A DNA stretch of 64,000 nucleotides, taken from assembly GCF_018219155.1 (NCBI RefSeq), contig NZ_CP056123.1, positions 4,287,505 through 4,351,504 on the forward strand, given 5' to 3'. The notes under the pieces are model-generated. The model was given only the letters and a program-made list of their open reading frames with translations. It did not search any database and was not told the DNA's origin. The stretch is from Moritella sp. 24. Lineage in GTDB: Bacteria; Pseudomonadota; Gammaproteobacteria; Enterobacterales; Moritellaceae. Shown here one piece after another: positions 28,998 to 38,681 of the stretch (positions are counted from its first letter, which is position 1; every line of letters begins with the position of its first letter). A program made the position numbers and the translations under genes.

Positions 28998-29026
28998 ATA
29001 ATTCTTCATTCACCGCAAAATGTCAA
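28998..29026 (-). promoter_or_regulatory. Sigma-70 promoter of the dapA leader
   Basis: On the minus strand a perfect -35 TTGACA (29026 to 29021) is followed by 17 bases and AATTAT (29003 to 28998), which matches 4 of 6 bases of TATAAT including the key second A and final T. Transcription would start about 50 bases before the leader peptide ATG. Confidence 0.6.
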
Positions 29027-29115
29027 GCAGGATAATACATAAGTAAAATCAAACAAGACAATCCCACAGTGTAAAGCTATAATCTCCGACCAAATTAAGT
29101 AAAGAGTCCAGACCC

Positions 29116-30150
29116 ATGATCAGCAATAGCTACACCCTAGCAAGTCAATTACTCGAACGTAATACAGCACACTTTGAAGATAAAGACCTGTTGATTGCGG
29201 GTTACATCGAAGATACATACCCAACTGAATTAGCTAAGATAGCTAAAAAAGTAACGTTATTCAGCTACGATTACTCAGCTAAGTTACATTACGATAATGT
29301 TAGTAGCATTGATAATCATTGTTCTACGGAATATCAAGCAACGAAGAAGCACCAAGTTGCATTGATCTATATGTCAAAGTCAAAGGCAGAAGTCGAATTC
29401 CTACTCGCTAACATTACAGAACACCTAGAAGACGGTGCAATGATTTTCATGGTTGGTGAAAACAACGCAGGTATCCGTAGTGCCAACAAATTCTTTGCCC
29501 CGTATGGCGATATTTGTAATAAGCTAGATGCAGCACGTCGCAGCTCATTATTTGTGACTGAACTAAATAAACCTGTCGCTAAATTTGTTCAAGATGACTG
29601 GATCACAACATTCCCAATCGCAGTGAATGGCGTTGAGCTAACAGTATGTACATTACCGGGTGTATTTAGCCACGGTAAACTTGATACTGGTAGTAACATC
29701 TTACTGAATAACTTACACAAAAAACCATCTGGTCGTGTACTTGATCTTGGTTGCGGTGCGGGTATTATCGGTAGTTATATCGCTAAACGCTTCCCAGAAA
29801 GTAAAGTTGAAATGACAGATGTGAGCGCGCTTGCCGTTAAATCAAGTCAGTTAACATTAGCGGCGAATGAATTAGCAGGTCAAGCTTACCTTTCTGATGT
29901 GTATTCAGATGTGAGTGGTACGTTTGATTATATTATTTCAAACCCTCCTTTCCATGCTGGCTTAAAAACTCACTATGCAAGTACTGAGACATTCTTAAAA
30001 GAAGCGAATGGTTACATCAACCCACGCGGACATTTAGTATTAGTGGCAAATAGCTTCCTGAAATACCCAGACATTATCGAAGCAGCTTTCGGTCACTGTT
30101 TACTACAAATAAAATCATCTAAATTCTGTGTTTATTACGCGAATAAATAA
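29116..30150 (+). CDS. rsmC: 16S rRNA m2G1207 methyltransferase
   Basis: A 344-residue two-domain methyltransferase. The N-terminal half is a degenerate methyltransferase-like domain that binds RNA. The C-terminal half has SAM motif I LDLGCGAGIIG near residue 210 and the catalytic motif SNPPFHAG near residue 275, typical of guanine-N2 methylation. It should modify G1207 of 16S rRNA in the 30S subunit. It is a single gene that diverges from dapA and is closed by a strong terminator. Confidence 0.93.
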   Translation: MISNSYTLASQLLERNTAHFEDKDLLIAGYIEDTYPTELAKIAKKVTLFSYDYSAKLHYDNVSSIDNHCSTEYQATKKHQVALIYMSKSKAEVEFLLANITEHLEDGAMIFMVGENNAGIRSANKFFAPYGDICNKLDAARRSSLFVTELNKPVAKFVQDDWITTFPIAVNGVELTVCTLPGVFSHGKLDTGSNILLNNLHKKPSGRVLDLGCGAGIIGSYIAKRFPESKVEMTDVSALAVKSSQLTLAANELAGQAYLSDVYSDVSGTFDYIISNPPFHAGLKTHYASTETFLKEANGYINPRGHLVLVANSFLKYPDIIEAAFGHCLLQIKSSKFCVYYANK

Positions 30151-30202
30151 TAATGCAACACGTTACTGCGCCAATAAATAGCGCGTAGTAAATGTCGTAA
30201 AT

Positions 30203-30240
30203 AAAAACGGCCATAACAATCACTTGTTATGGCCGTTTTT
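30203..30240. terminator. Bidirectional terminator between rsmC and plsC
   Basis: Perfect 17-base arms (30203-30219 and 30224-30240) with core CGGCCATAACAA and a 4-base loop, A/T runs on both sides. Confidence 0.94.
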
Positions 30241-30295
30241 ATTATTACCCTAAATTCAGGTATCGTATTCTTAAGACTAACGCTTACTTATAAAA

Positions 30296-31015
30296 CTAAG
30301 CATCTCGCGCTTCTACAGATAACTCATCAATGCGTTTTTTCATAATTGCATGAACATCTGCTGACAGTCCACGAACAGCACTACGCTCTAAACCTGTTGT
30401 TGCAATTGGATCCATAATTTCAATAATTACTTCGCCATTATCCCAACGGTTTAATTTAATTTTGTTATGCGTATTTGAGCAGCATACTGGCACAATTGGC
30501 ACTTCAGCTTGAATCGCCGTATGGAATGCGCCTGTTTTAAACGGCAATAAACCACGACCACGACTACGTGTTCCTTCAGCGAACATCCAAACACTCAGAT
30601 GGCCTTTTTTGATGCTATCGGCAACAGCAGCGATCGTACCAACCGCTTTGCTTTTGTTGTTACGGTCAATCAAGATGTTACCTGACAGCCAGTATACAAA
30701 ACCAAAAATCGGCACCCAAACCAAACTTTTCTTACCAACAGACACAGTACCCGGTTGTACCGCAGCCGTCATAGTAATCAAATCAAAGTTATTTTGATGA
30801 TTACCAACAAATACATATGGGCCAGCATCATTCAAACCAGCAGGTTTTCTCACAATTAGCTTCACACCAAAAATTCGCGCCAAACGAGAGAAGTTTCTCG
30901 CTACACATGCCACGTGTTTTGGATTGCGAGGCTGCAAGCTAAAACGTAATATACTTATGATCAACAAGTAGATCATAAAGAACATAACCAAGACTAAACG
31001 ACTAATTAATAACAT
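30296..31015 (-). CDS. plsC: 1-acyl-sn-glycerol-3-phosphate acyltransferase
   Basis: A 239-residue membrane acyltransferase that makes phosphatidic acid from lysophosphatidic acid. An N-terminal hydrophobic helix (residues 3-24) precedes the catalytic motif NHQNNFD near residue 72 and the substrate-binding FAEGTRSRGRG near residue 145. It lies 67 bases downstream of parC on the same strand, the same pairing as in E. coli. The motifs are intact and the length is normal. Confidence 0.93.
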   Translation of the reverse strand: MLLISRLVLVMFFMIYLLIISILRFSLQPRNPKHVACVARNFSRLARIFGVKLIVRKPAGLNDAGPYVFVGNHQNNFDLITMTAAVQPGTVSVGKKSLVWVPIFGFVYWLSGNILIDRNNKSKAVGTIAAVADSIKKGHLSVWMFAEGTRSRGRGLLPFKTGAFHTAIQAEVPIVPVCCSNTHNKIKLNRWDNGEVIIEIMDPIATTGLERSAVRGLSADVHAIMKKRIDELSVEARDA

Positions 31016-31082
31016 TTGTAACCCTCTTTTAACATGGCAGCAGTATACCTAGCAGATACTCGGTGTACAAGCGTTAGCTGAA

Positions 31083-33338
31083 TTATTCTTCAACCACTTC
31101 TAACGTATCAACGCGCTGTAATCCACGAGGAAGCTTGAATCCTCGACGTCCTCGTTCACCTTTATAATGTTCTAAATCAGCAGGCTTAAGGGTTAATTTA
31201 CGTTTGCCAGCATAAAGCGTCACCGATTTACCAGCAGGTACTATTGTCAGCATTTGCACAAACTCTTCACGACTTTTTACGCGTGCCGACGGGATATTCA
31301 TCAATTTGTTACCCTTACCTTTAGATAATAACGGTAAAGATGACAGTGGGAAGATTAACATTCGACCTTCATTAGAAATAATTAAACAATGGTCTGTTGT
31401 TATGTCTGTTACCGCTTTAGGCTCTACAACAAAGCCACCAGCAGGTAAGGTTAATAATGCTTTACCATTTTTATTACGGCTAACCATGTCACTAAATTTA
31501 CCAATGAAACCATAACCCGCATCAGAACTCAGTAAGAACTGCTGATTATCTTCCGCCATGATTGCATGCGCGAAAGTTTGGCCTGCCACTAACGTAAAAC
31601 GAGTGGTCAATGGTTCGCCCTGACTACGTGCAGATGGTAGCGTGTGCGCATCAAGTGCAAATGAGCGTCCGCTTGAATCAATGAATACAGCGGGACAATT
31701 ACTGCGCCCTTCTGCGGCATCTTTATAACCATCACTGGCTTTATAACTCAGTCCTTTCGCATCCACATCATGACCTTTCGCACAACGTGCCCAGCCCTGC
31801 TGTGATAACACAACCGTTACCGCTTCATTTGGCATTAACTCTTTTTCTGTTAACGCTTTTGCTTCTTGTCGCTCGATAATTGGTGAACGGCGTTCATCAC
31901 CAAATTTCTCGGCATCCATAATTAATTCTTTTTTCACGAGCGTCGCCAAACGACGATCAGAACCGAGTAATTGTTCAAGTCTGTGGCGTTCAGTATTTAA
32001 TTCACCTTGTTCGCCACGAATACGCATTTCTTCTAATTTAGCTAAATGACGTAACTTAAGCTCAAGCACCGCTTCCGCTTGTTTCACCGATAAATCAAAA
32101 CGAGAAATTAATTCTGCTTTTGGATCATCATATTGGCGAATAATTTCAATCACTTCATCAATGTTTAAAAACGCAATCAATAAACCATCGAGAGTATGTA
32201 AACGCGCAAGCACTTTGTCTAAACGGAATTGCAAACGACGACGTACTGTTGTGCGACGGAATTCCAACCATTCTGACAATATTTTCTTTAAGCCTTTCAC
32301 TTGTGGTTTGTCATTCAAACCAATCATATTCAAGTTAACGCGATAGTTTTTTTCAAGATCAGTACTAGCAAATAAATGCGCCATTAACTGGTCGATATCA
32401 ATGCGGTTAGATCGAGGAATAATAACGAGGCGCGTTGGGTTTTCATGATCAGACTCATCACGAAGATCCGCCACCATAGGCAGCTTCTTAGCTTGCATTT
32501 GCGCTGCGATTTGCTCTAGGATTTTACCACCAGAAACCTGATGTGGCAGTGCCGTGATAACAATGTCGCCACTTTCGATCGAGAATACCGCACGCATCTT
32601 AATGCTGCCTTTACCTGTTTCGTAAATTTTAGCGATATCTTTTTCTGGTGTAATAATTTCCGCTTCAGTCGGGTAATCAGGTCCCTTCACGTACGCCATT
32701 AACTCTGATAATTCAGCCTTTGGCTTATCAATCAAGTGTAAACAAGCATTGGTAATTTCACGTACGTTATGTGGTGGTATATCCGTTGCCATACCAACCG
32801 CAATACCCGTCACACCATTTAATAAGATATGTGGTAAACGCGCTGGTAATAGTTGTGGCTCTTTCATGGTGCCATCGAAGTTAGGTAACCAATCGACAGT
32901 ACCCTGACCAACTTCACCTAATAACACTTCTGCAAATTTTGATAATTTAGCTTCGGTATAACGCATTGCAGCAAATGATTTTGGATCATCCGGCGCACCC
33001 CAGTTGCCCTGTCCATCAACCAACGGATAACGATAAGAGAAAGGTTGGGCCATTAATACCATTGCTTCATAGCAGGCACTATCACCATGGGGATGATACT
33101 TACCTAATACATCACCAACGGTACGCGCTGATTTCTTATATTTAGCGCCTGCGTGTAAGCCCAGCTCTGACATCGCATAGGTGATACGACGCTGTACAGG
33201 CTTCAGCCCGTCACCAATATGAGGCAAAGCACGATCCATGATCACATACATGGAGTAATTTAAATATGCTTGCTCAGTAAACTCCCTTAGCGGTTGTTCT
33301 TCAATACCGTCTAAGCTCATATCAATAACGTCAGTCAT
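31083..33338 (-). CDS. parC: DNA topoisomerase IV subunit A
   Basis: A 751-residue type IIA topoisomerase subunit that decatenates chromosomes. The catalytic tyrosine is Tyr127 in [10 protein letters not shown]. The quinolone-resistance region [10 protein letters not shown] has the wild-type Ser87 and Glu91. The C-terminal third forms the blade-like DNA-wrapping domain. It begins with [23 protein letters not shown], as in ParC and not GyrA. parE is not in the window. It diverges from the oapA-like gene across a gap with a long inverted repeat. Confidence 0.96.
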   Translation of the reverse strand: MTDVIDMSLDGIEEQPLREFTEQAYLNYSMYVIMDRALPHIGDGLKPVQRRITYAMSELGLHAGAKYKKSARTVGDVLGKYHPHGDSACYEAMVLMAQPFSYRYPLVDGQGNWGAPDDPKSFAAMRYTEAKLSKFAEVLLGEVGQGTVDWLPNFDGTMKEPQLLPARLPHILLNGVTGIAVGMATDIPPHNVREITNACLHLIDKPKAELSELMAYVKGPDYPTEAEIITPEKDIAKIYETGKGSIKMRAVFSIESGDIVITALPHQVSGGKILEQIAAQMQAKKLPMVADLRDESDHENPTRLVIIPRSNRIDIDQLMAHLFASTDLEKNYRVNLNMIGLNDKPQVKGLKKILSEWLEFRRTTVRRRLQFRLDKVLARLHTLDGLLIAFLNIDEVIEIIRQYDDPKAELISRFDLSVKQAEAVLELKLRHLAKLEEMRIRGEQGELNTERHRLEQLLGSDRRLATLVKKELIMDAEKFGDERRSPIIERQEAKALTEKELMPNEAVTVVLSQQGWARCAKGHDVDAKGLSYKASDGYKDAAEGRSNCPAVFIDSSGRSFALDAHTLPSARSQGEPLTTRFTLVAGQTFAHAIMAEDNQQFLLSSDAGYGFIGKFSDMVSRNKNGKALLTLPAGGFVVEPKAVTDITTDHCLIISNEGRMLIFPLSSLPLLSKGKGNKLMNIPSARVKSREEFVQMLTIVPAGKSVTLYAGKRKLTLKPADLEHYKGERGRRGFKLPRGLQRVDTLEVVEE

Positions 33339-33445
33339 TAAGATTCCTGTTATTTAGAATAAAGTAAAAATTTCACATCCAAAGACGAAACAACATATGC
33401 TATTTTTTAGCATTTATATTATGATGAAACGCACAATAAAATTAT

Positions 33446-33531
33446 CTTAGATAATCACAACAAATTGTATTTTCAAACCCGTTATAGATAGTTATTTCAA
33501 CTATAACTCGCCACTATTATGATTATCTAAG
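33446..33531. repeat. Nested inverted repeat between parC and oapA-like gene
   Basis: Perfect 12-base arms CTTAGATAATCA (33446-33457) and TGATTATCTAAG (33520-33531) enclose 62 bases, inside which GTTATAG (33481-33487) and CTATAAC (33501-33507) also pair. It could be a regulatory dyad for the divergent promoters or a small folded element. No similar copy was recognised elsewhere in the window. Confidence 0.55.
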
Positions 33532-33587
33532 GCGACTTTAATTAGTTTAAAATCCGATTAAAAACAAAAAATGATAGGAAATTAACC

Positions 33588-34187
33588 ATGGGGAGCACTG
33601 CATTATATTCTCTTATAGAAAAAACTAAATTATTATTTCCATCATTAACAAAACGCATCAATGTGTTGCATAATGTATTTAAATCATTCCCTCGTGTTCA
33701 TCGTACATTACTGCCCGCTTTATCGATTATGGTCACCATGTTACTTATCATCCCGACACCGAATAAAAGTGCCGTTGGTGAAGATATTTCCGGAGATCGA
33801 AAATCAATTGCGTTAACGATAACACCGACTCAAAATGTAGCAAATAAAGCCGGTATAGAACAGGCTAAAACCAGTAATACACCAGCACCAGTCAAAATTA
33901 AATTACTCGACCCTGAGAATATTGATGGTGAGTGGCGGGCACATGTCATTCGCAAAGGCGATTCGGTATATCGCATCTTCCGTCAATATGATATTCCTTC
34001 AGCAGTGTTGCATGATTTAATCGCAGTACGAACACCCGAGCGATACATTACACAAGTAAAACCGGGACAAATCATGTCATTTTATATTTCAACGGCGGGT
34101 AAGTTAATACAGCTGAGAATTAGTGATGTAGATAGCGATCCTATCCAATTTTCTTTACGCGAAGATGGTAGCTATATTTATCAATAG
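33588..34187 (+). CDS. OapA/YtfB family LysM-like envelope protein
   Basis: A 199-residue bitopic protein. A basic cytoplasmic N-terminus ends in FPRVHRTLLPALSIMVTMLL, the OapA N-terminal signature with a transmembrane helix near residues 45-63. A low-complexity linker follows. The C-terminal OapA domain (about 120-199, WRAHVIRKGDSVYRIFRQYD and ITQVKPGQIMSFYIS) is related to LysM and binds glycan strands. E. coli YtfB has a mild role in division-site localisation and H. influenzae OapA in adhesion. It is shorter than many relatives. AGGA nine bases before the ATG supports the start. Confidence 0.8.
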   Translation: MGSTALYSLIEKTKLLFPSLTKRINVLHNVFKSFPRVHRTLLPALSIMVTMLLIIPTPNKSAVGEDISGDRKSIALTITPTQNVANKAGIEQAKTSNTPAPVKIKLLDPENIDGEWRAHVIRKGDSVYRIFRQYDIPSAVLHDLIAVRTPERYITQVKPGQIMSFYISTAGKLIQLRISDVDSDPIQFSLREDGSYIYQ

Positions 34188-34208
34188 AATAGCAGAGGCT
34201 TTAAGGAG

Positions 34209-35444
34209 CTAGGCACAGACTTTATTTCGCCCAGATTCTTTCGCCTTATATAATAATTTATCAGCCTCTTTAATTATCTCTTCAGGACTTACAGGGGATC
34301 GACTTTGAGCGACGCCAATACTAATCGTGACTTGTACTATTTTTTCAACTTCTTCTACATCTTGTAATTTCGTACTTCTCGTATTTTCTTCCGACGCTTT
34401 ACGTCGCTCAAGCATTTGACGAATTTGAAAAGGGTAATCAGCAATTCGCGCTCTAATTTCATCTAGATAGCCAATACAGTCTGATGCTGATTTACCTTTA
34501 AATAAAATAGTAAACTCTTCACCACCGTATCGATATACCTTCCCTCGACCTTTCACCATCGCTAACTGTGAGGCCACCATTTTTAATACCATGTCACCAG
34601 AATCATGGCTATATGTATCATTAAAGAGCTTAAAATGATCAATATCCAGCATCGCAATACAGTATTTACCACTTAATTGTGCCATGTCACTATTTAGTGC
34701 TCGACGTCCCGGTATACAAGTCAGATCATCAATAAACGCTTGCTCATGGCTACGTTTTAAAATACTAAGCAACAGTAATACCGCACTCAGTAAAAACATA
34801 CTCAAAGATATCCATTGTGTATCAAACTCAATAATCGTCAAAGTACATGCCAGCAATGCACTTAGGCATGCAAGATCTGATGATTCACCTCTCAACAACA
34901 CTAATACGGTTGCAGTTAAGGTCGCACAAACTAATAAGCCAAGCAAGATAGTTGGCAGCACCGAAAAATCCCCAGCAGCCATAAGCCAAGGTTCTAAAAT
35001 TGAGAATAAGTGCGCAATAAGAGGTAACTGTTCAGGTTGAATAAACCAATAGAAAACCGAGGCTTGTATAATAAACAAGGCGTGATAAGAAAACGCTTTA
35101 AGTGAAAACAAAGCACGTTCGGGCAGGAATAATAGCAATAATAAATTGATCGGTAATAGCAGAGCCAGAAAATAAAATTCAAAGAGCGTACTGCCTACAA
35201 CTAAAGGAGTTTGTAAGCGCTGCTGAATAACATTGTAAGCAACAAGCATTAGCAGTGCAATAAAGCCACTGCGACCTTGTTTAAAGAAGTGGCTTAGTAT
35301 GATCACGAGCATAAATAAAATGCTCGGTAGTTCAACTAATATTTCCTGCTGTGCCGTTGAAAGCACAGCAAAAAAACGCGGGATCCAAAGCCCTGCGAAC
35401 ATGATAAAAAATGTAAGTAATAATCTTAAATACATTAATGCCAC
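34209..35444 (-). CDS. Membrane-bound GGDEF diguanylate cyclase
   Basis: A 411-residue protein. Residues 1-225 contain about seven hydrophobic segments, probably a membrane sensor of unknown ligand. The C-terminal GGDEF domain (about 235-411) has DIDHFKLFNDTYSH and an intact active-site RYGGEEF, so it should make cyclic di-GMP from two GTP. The RxxD inhibitory site expected just before GGEEF is absent (KGRG instead), so product inhibition through that site is unlikely. An insertion rich in charged residues (ERRKASEENTRSTKLQDVEE) interrupts the domain near residue 350. It converges with the oapA-like gene 21 bases away. Confidence 0.9.
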   Translation of the reverse strand: MALMYLRLLLTFFIMFAGLWIPRFFAVLSTAQQEILVELPSILFMLVIILSHFFKQGRSGFIALLMLVAYNVIQQRLQTPLVVGSTLFEFYFLALLLPINLLLLLFLPERALFSLKAFSYHALFIIQASVFYWFIQPEQLPLIAHLFSILEPWLMAAGDFSVLPTILLGLLVCATLTATVLVLLRGESSDLACLSALLACTLTIIEFDTQWISLSMFLLSAVLLLLSILKRSHEQAFIDDLTCIPGRRALNSDMAQLSGKYCIAMLDIDHFKLFNDTYSHDSGDMVLKMVASQLAMVKGRGKVYRYGGEEFTILFKGKSASDCIGYLDEIRARIADYPFQIRQMLERRKASEENTRSTKLQDVEEVEKIVQVTISIGVAQSRSPVSPEEIIKEADKLLYKAKESGRNKVCA

Positions 35445-35502
35445 TTATTGCAATAGCGCAATATGAGCGCTGTAATTTATCCTTATCCTGCTAAATCGAG
35501 TA

Positions 35503-36462
35503 TTAGCTAGGTTCTATTTTAGCAATATAATAATTCACAGAGATCGCAGCAGAAATCAGACCGATACCAATGGCGGTCATGAGCAATAACATGATTTCAC
35601 TAAACATTAAGCCTTCAATATTAAACGCAGTGTTGTATAGCTGAGCAAGATTGAGCACCGTATCTTCCATCCAATACACCATAAATACAGTCACCAACCA
35701 AGCGATTATCCCACCGATTGCACCATACCAAAATCCCGTATATAAAAACGGGCGCTGTACAAATGCATTCGTGGCACCGACTAATTTTAAGACTTCAATT
35801 TCGGCACGGTTAGATAGAATGTTTAAACGAATCGTATTACCTGTGATTAATAACACCGAACTTAATAATAGTACTGAGACTACGAATACGGCATCACTAA
35901 AGATAGAAATAATCCCTTCTAGGCGTGCTAACCACATTATATCCAACTTACCTTGCTGTACTTCAGGCTCACGTTCTAGCTTCGCTAATAGCTCTTGGGC
36001 CGCAATAGAACTGCGATAATAAGGCTTAGGTGTAACAACGACAACGGCAGGTAAAGGGTTATGATCTAAAAGCGTCAGCGCCGATACTAATCCTGAAGAA
36101 CGCTTGAATTCTTCCATGCCTTGCTCTTTTGAAATATATTCAAAGCTATCGACTTCTTTGTACGTTTTTAAACGCTGTAATAGGTTTTTATAACGCGATT
36201 CAGGTAACCCTTTCTTCAAGAATAGATTAATATCCGTCGTGCTCGTCCAACCTTCGCTGACTGTTTGACTGTTTTTTAATACCACATAGAGCGTGCTTGG
36301 CAGAGCTAAGCTGACACCAAGTACAAGCATGGTCATCAATGACGCAATTGGCGTGCGCCATACATCGGTTAAACTCGCAATAGCTTGATGAATATGTTGT
36401 TGGCAGCGAATTTGAATGCGTTTAATGAATGATACATCAGAGCGATTAGTTTGCTTATTCAT
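35503..36462 (-). CDS. ftsX: Cell division protein FtsX
   Basis: A 319-residue integral membrane protein with four transmembrane segments and a large periplasmic loop after the first. FtsEX controls septal peptidoglycan hydrolase activation and divisome assembly. The start at 36462 is chosen because it lies one base after the ftsE stop, has AAGGGG upstream, and gives MNKQTNRSDVSF; an upstream extension of 25 codons would overlap ftsE. The order ftsY-ftsE-ftsX matches E. coli. Confidence 0.93.
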   Translation of the reverse strand: MNKQTNRSDVSFIKRIQIRCQQHIHQAIASLTDVWRTPIASLMTMLVLGVSLALPSTLYVVLKNSQTVSEGWTSTTDINLFLKKGLPESRYKNLLQRLKTYKEVDSFEYISKEQGMEEFKRSSGLVSALTLLDHNPLPAVVVVTPKPYYRSSIAAQELLAKLEREPEVQQGKLDIMWLARLEGIISIFSDAVFVVSVLLLSSVLLITGNTIRLNILSNRAEIEVLKLVGATNAFVQRPFLYTGFWYGAIGGIIAWLVTVFMVYWMEDTVLNLAQLYNTAFNIEGLMFSEIMLLLMTAIGIGLISAAISVNYYIAKIEPS

Positions 36463-36463
36463 G

Positions 36464-37135
36464 TTAAACCCCTTGTAACTCATCATTACACATCTCACCT
36501 TGCTTAATACGCAGCGTGCGATAGCGCATTTTAGCAATCAATCCCAAATCATGAGTGGCAATTAATACCGATGTACCCGTGCGATTAAATTCTTCAAATA
36601 ACTTAATAATTTCCATTGATAACTGCGGATCTAGATTACCGGTCGGTTCATCTGCAAGTAATAACTTAGGGCGAGAAATAATGGCTCTAGCGATACCCAC
36701 ACGTTGCTGTTCACCACCGGAAAGCATTGGCGGATAGCACTTGGCTTTATTGTATAAACCCACTTTGTCTAATGCTGCTAATACCCTGTTTTTAACTTGC
36801 TTGGCGGTATAGCCTTTGATAATTAATGGTAAGGCAACGTTATCAAATATAGTGCGTTCGACTAACAAGCGATGATCTTGAAAAATAATACCAATATCAC
36901 GACGGAGGTAAGGAATATCTGCTTTATTAATCTGGCTGACATTACGACCATTAAGAATGACATCGCCAGCACTTGGTCGTTCTAGCATGCTGATTAGCTT
37001 TAATAAGGTACTTTTACCTGCACCAGATGGACCCGTTAAAAAAGCCATTTCCCCTTTTTCAAGATGAAAATTTACCTTCTGTAGTGCACTAAGACTGCCT
37101 GGATAAACTTTAGATACATTATCAAACCGAATCAT
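36464..37135 (-). CDS. ftsE: Cell division ATP-binding protein FtsE
   Basis: A 223-residue ABC-type ATPase partner of FtsX. Walker A is GPSGAGKST near residue 36, the signature is [14 protein letters not shown] near residue 138, and Walker B is [12 protein letters not shown] near residue 159. It begins [13 protein letters not shown] as usual. The stop is one base before the ftsX start. A hairpin and 149 bases separate it from ftsY. Confidence 0.96.
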   Translation of the reverse strand: MIRFDNVSKVYPGSLSALQKVNFHLEKGEMAFLTGPSGAGKSTLLKLISMLERPSAGDVILNGRNVSQINKADIPYLRRDIGIIFQDHRLLVERTIFDNVALPLIIKGYTAKQVKNRVLAALDKVGLYNKAKCYPPMLSGGEQQRVGIARAIISRPKLLLADEPTGNLDPQLSMEIIKLFEEFNRTGTSVLIATHDLGLIAKMRYRTLRIKQGEMCNDELQGV

Positions 37136-37188
37136 GATGACCGTGTCCTTGGTATGTTTTCGAATGAAAAATTACAGTAGTGATAAAC

Positions 37189-37218
37189 AAATACTCACCG
37201 TATTAACGGTGAGTATTT
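37189..37218 (-). terminator. Hairpin between ftsY and ftsE
   Basis: Perfect 13-base arms AAATACTCACCGT and ACGGTGAGTATTT enclose an ATTA loop. The minus-strand continuation has only a short T tract (TTTGTTT), so it may be a partial terminator or an mRNA processing site inside the ftsYEX operon. Confidence 0.5.
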
Positions 37219-37284
37219 GGTAGTACATAATGAATAACATGCGCTAATAATAATGAAAGCGACACTGTTTATATTATGACGTCG

Positions 37285-38580
37285 TTATTTTTGCTCTTCA
37301 TTACTAAAGAGTGCATCAATAAACTCTTCTGAGTTAAAGGTACGTAAATCATCAATACCTTCACCAATACCAATAAAGCGAATTGGGATCTCAAACTTGT
37401 CTGCCACAGCAAAGATAACACCACCTTTTGCAGTACCATCTAGCTTAGTTAATGTAATGCCAGTAAGACCAACAGCTTCTTTAAATAGTTCCGCTTGGCT
37501 TAATGCATTCTGACCTGTACCAGCATCAATCGTTAACATGATTTCGTGTGGTGCCGTTGCATCGTGTTTTTTCATTACACGCACAACTTTTTTCAACTCT
37601 TCCATTAGGTGCGCTTTGTTTTGTAAACGACCTGCTGTATCAGCAATCAGTACATCAACATCTTTTGCTGTTGCAGATTGCATCGCATCAAACAATACCG
37701 ATGCGCTATCTGCGCCCGTATGCTGAGCAACTACAGGGATATTATTGCGTTCACCCCATACTTCTAATTGCTCTACAGCGGCAGCACGGAATGTATCACC
37801 CGCAGCTAACATGACGGATTTACCTTCACCTTGGAATTTTTTCGCCATCTTACCGATAGTTGTAGTTTTACCCACACCGTTCACACCAACCATTAAGATC
37901 ACGTGTGGCTTATTATTACTATCGATAACTAACGGTTGATCCACTTTATGCAGTAGCTCTGCCATATCTTTCTTCAAAATATCGTACAGGGCTTCAGCAT
38001 CTTTTAATTCTTTACGCGATGCTTGTTGAGTCAAGTTATCAATGATTCGAGTCGTTGTCGCAACGCCTAAATCGGCAATAAGTAATTGCTCTTCAAGTTC
38101 TTCAAATAGTTCATCATCGATATGTTTACCGCGGAAGAAGTTTTTGAAGCCGCTGCCGATATTGCCTTTCGTACGTGATAAACCACGTTTCAAGCGGGTA
38201 AAGAATTTCTCTTTATCAACAGGTTCAGCTTCAGCCTCTTGAATATCAGAAGTACTTTCTTCAATCACATCCACTTTAGTTGCAAGATCTTGCACTGCTT
38301 CCGTAACCTCAGTCTTTTCAGACGTAGGCTCAACGACTGCAACCTCAGGTGCTGTAACAACCACATTTGCTTCAGTAGCAGCATTGTCATCATCCATCGC
38401 TGCACTATTTTTTTCGAAATCAGCAATAAGTTGTAAATCAGCCGCTCTACGAAGCGCTTTTTCTTCTTCAGTCTCGTCATCGCTAGCAACCAATACTTCA
38501 GCGCTAACCTTGTCTTCGTTCGTGTTGTTTGCGTCTTTTTTACCTAAACCAAACCAATTCTTCATGCTTTTTTTTGACAT
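37285..38580 (-). CDS. ftsY: Signal recognition particle receptor FtsY
   Basis: A 431-residue SRP receptor that delivers ribosomes making membrane proteins to the translocon. A long acidic N-terminal A domain (about residues 1-125, rich in Glu/Asp/Ala) binds the membrane, then comes the four-helix N domain and the GTPase G domain with GVNGVGKTTT near residue 235, DTAGR near residue 317 and TKLDGTAKGG near residue 385. An ATG five codons downstream (MKNWFGLGKK) is an alternative start. It diverges from rsmD. Confidence 0.96.
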   Translation of the reverse strand: MSKKSMKNWFGLGKKDANNTNEDKVSAEVLVASDDETEEEKALRRAADLQLIADFEKNSAAMDDDNAATEANVVVTAPEVAVVEPTSEKTEVTEAVQDLATKVDVIEESTSDIQEAEAEPVDKEKFFTRLKRGLSRTKGNIGSGFKNFFRGKHIDDELFEELEEQLLIADLGVATTTRIIDNLTQQASRKELKDAEALYDILKKDMAELLHKVDQPLVIDSNNKPHVILMVGVNGVGKTTTIGKMAKKFQGEGKSVMLAAGDTFRAAAVEQLEVWGERNNIPVVAQHTGADSASVLFDAMQSATAKDVDVLIADTAGRLQNKAHLMEELKKVVRVMKKHDATAPHEIMLTIDAGTGQNALSQAELFKEAVGLTGITLTKLDGTAKGGVIFAVADKFEIPIRFIGIGEGIDDLRTFNSEEFIDALFSNEEQK

Positions 38581-38681
38581 TTTTAGAAAACCTTACTTTC
38601 GCCAGTCTTGAACTGCTACAATGACCCAATATCAATATGATGATATATATTATCATCATTCTGTCCAGACAAAGAATTACT

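Noticed and set aside
28799..29026. A lysine L-box riboswitch in the dapA leader.
   Set aside because: The leader is only about 190 bases from promoter to start, and no L-box core was recognised. The Lys-rich frame and terminator explain the region better. A covariance search would settle it.
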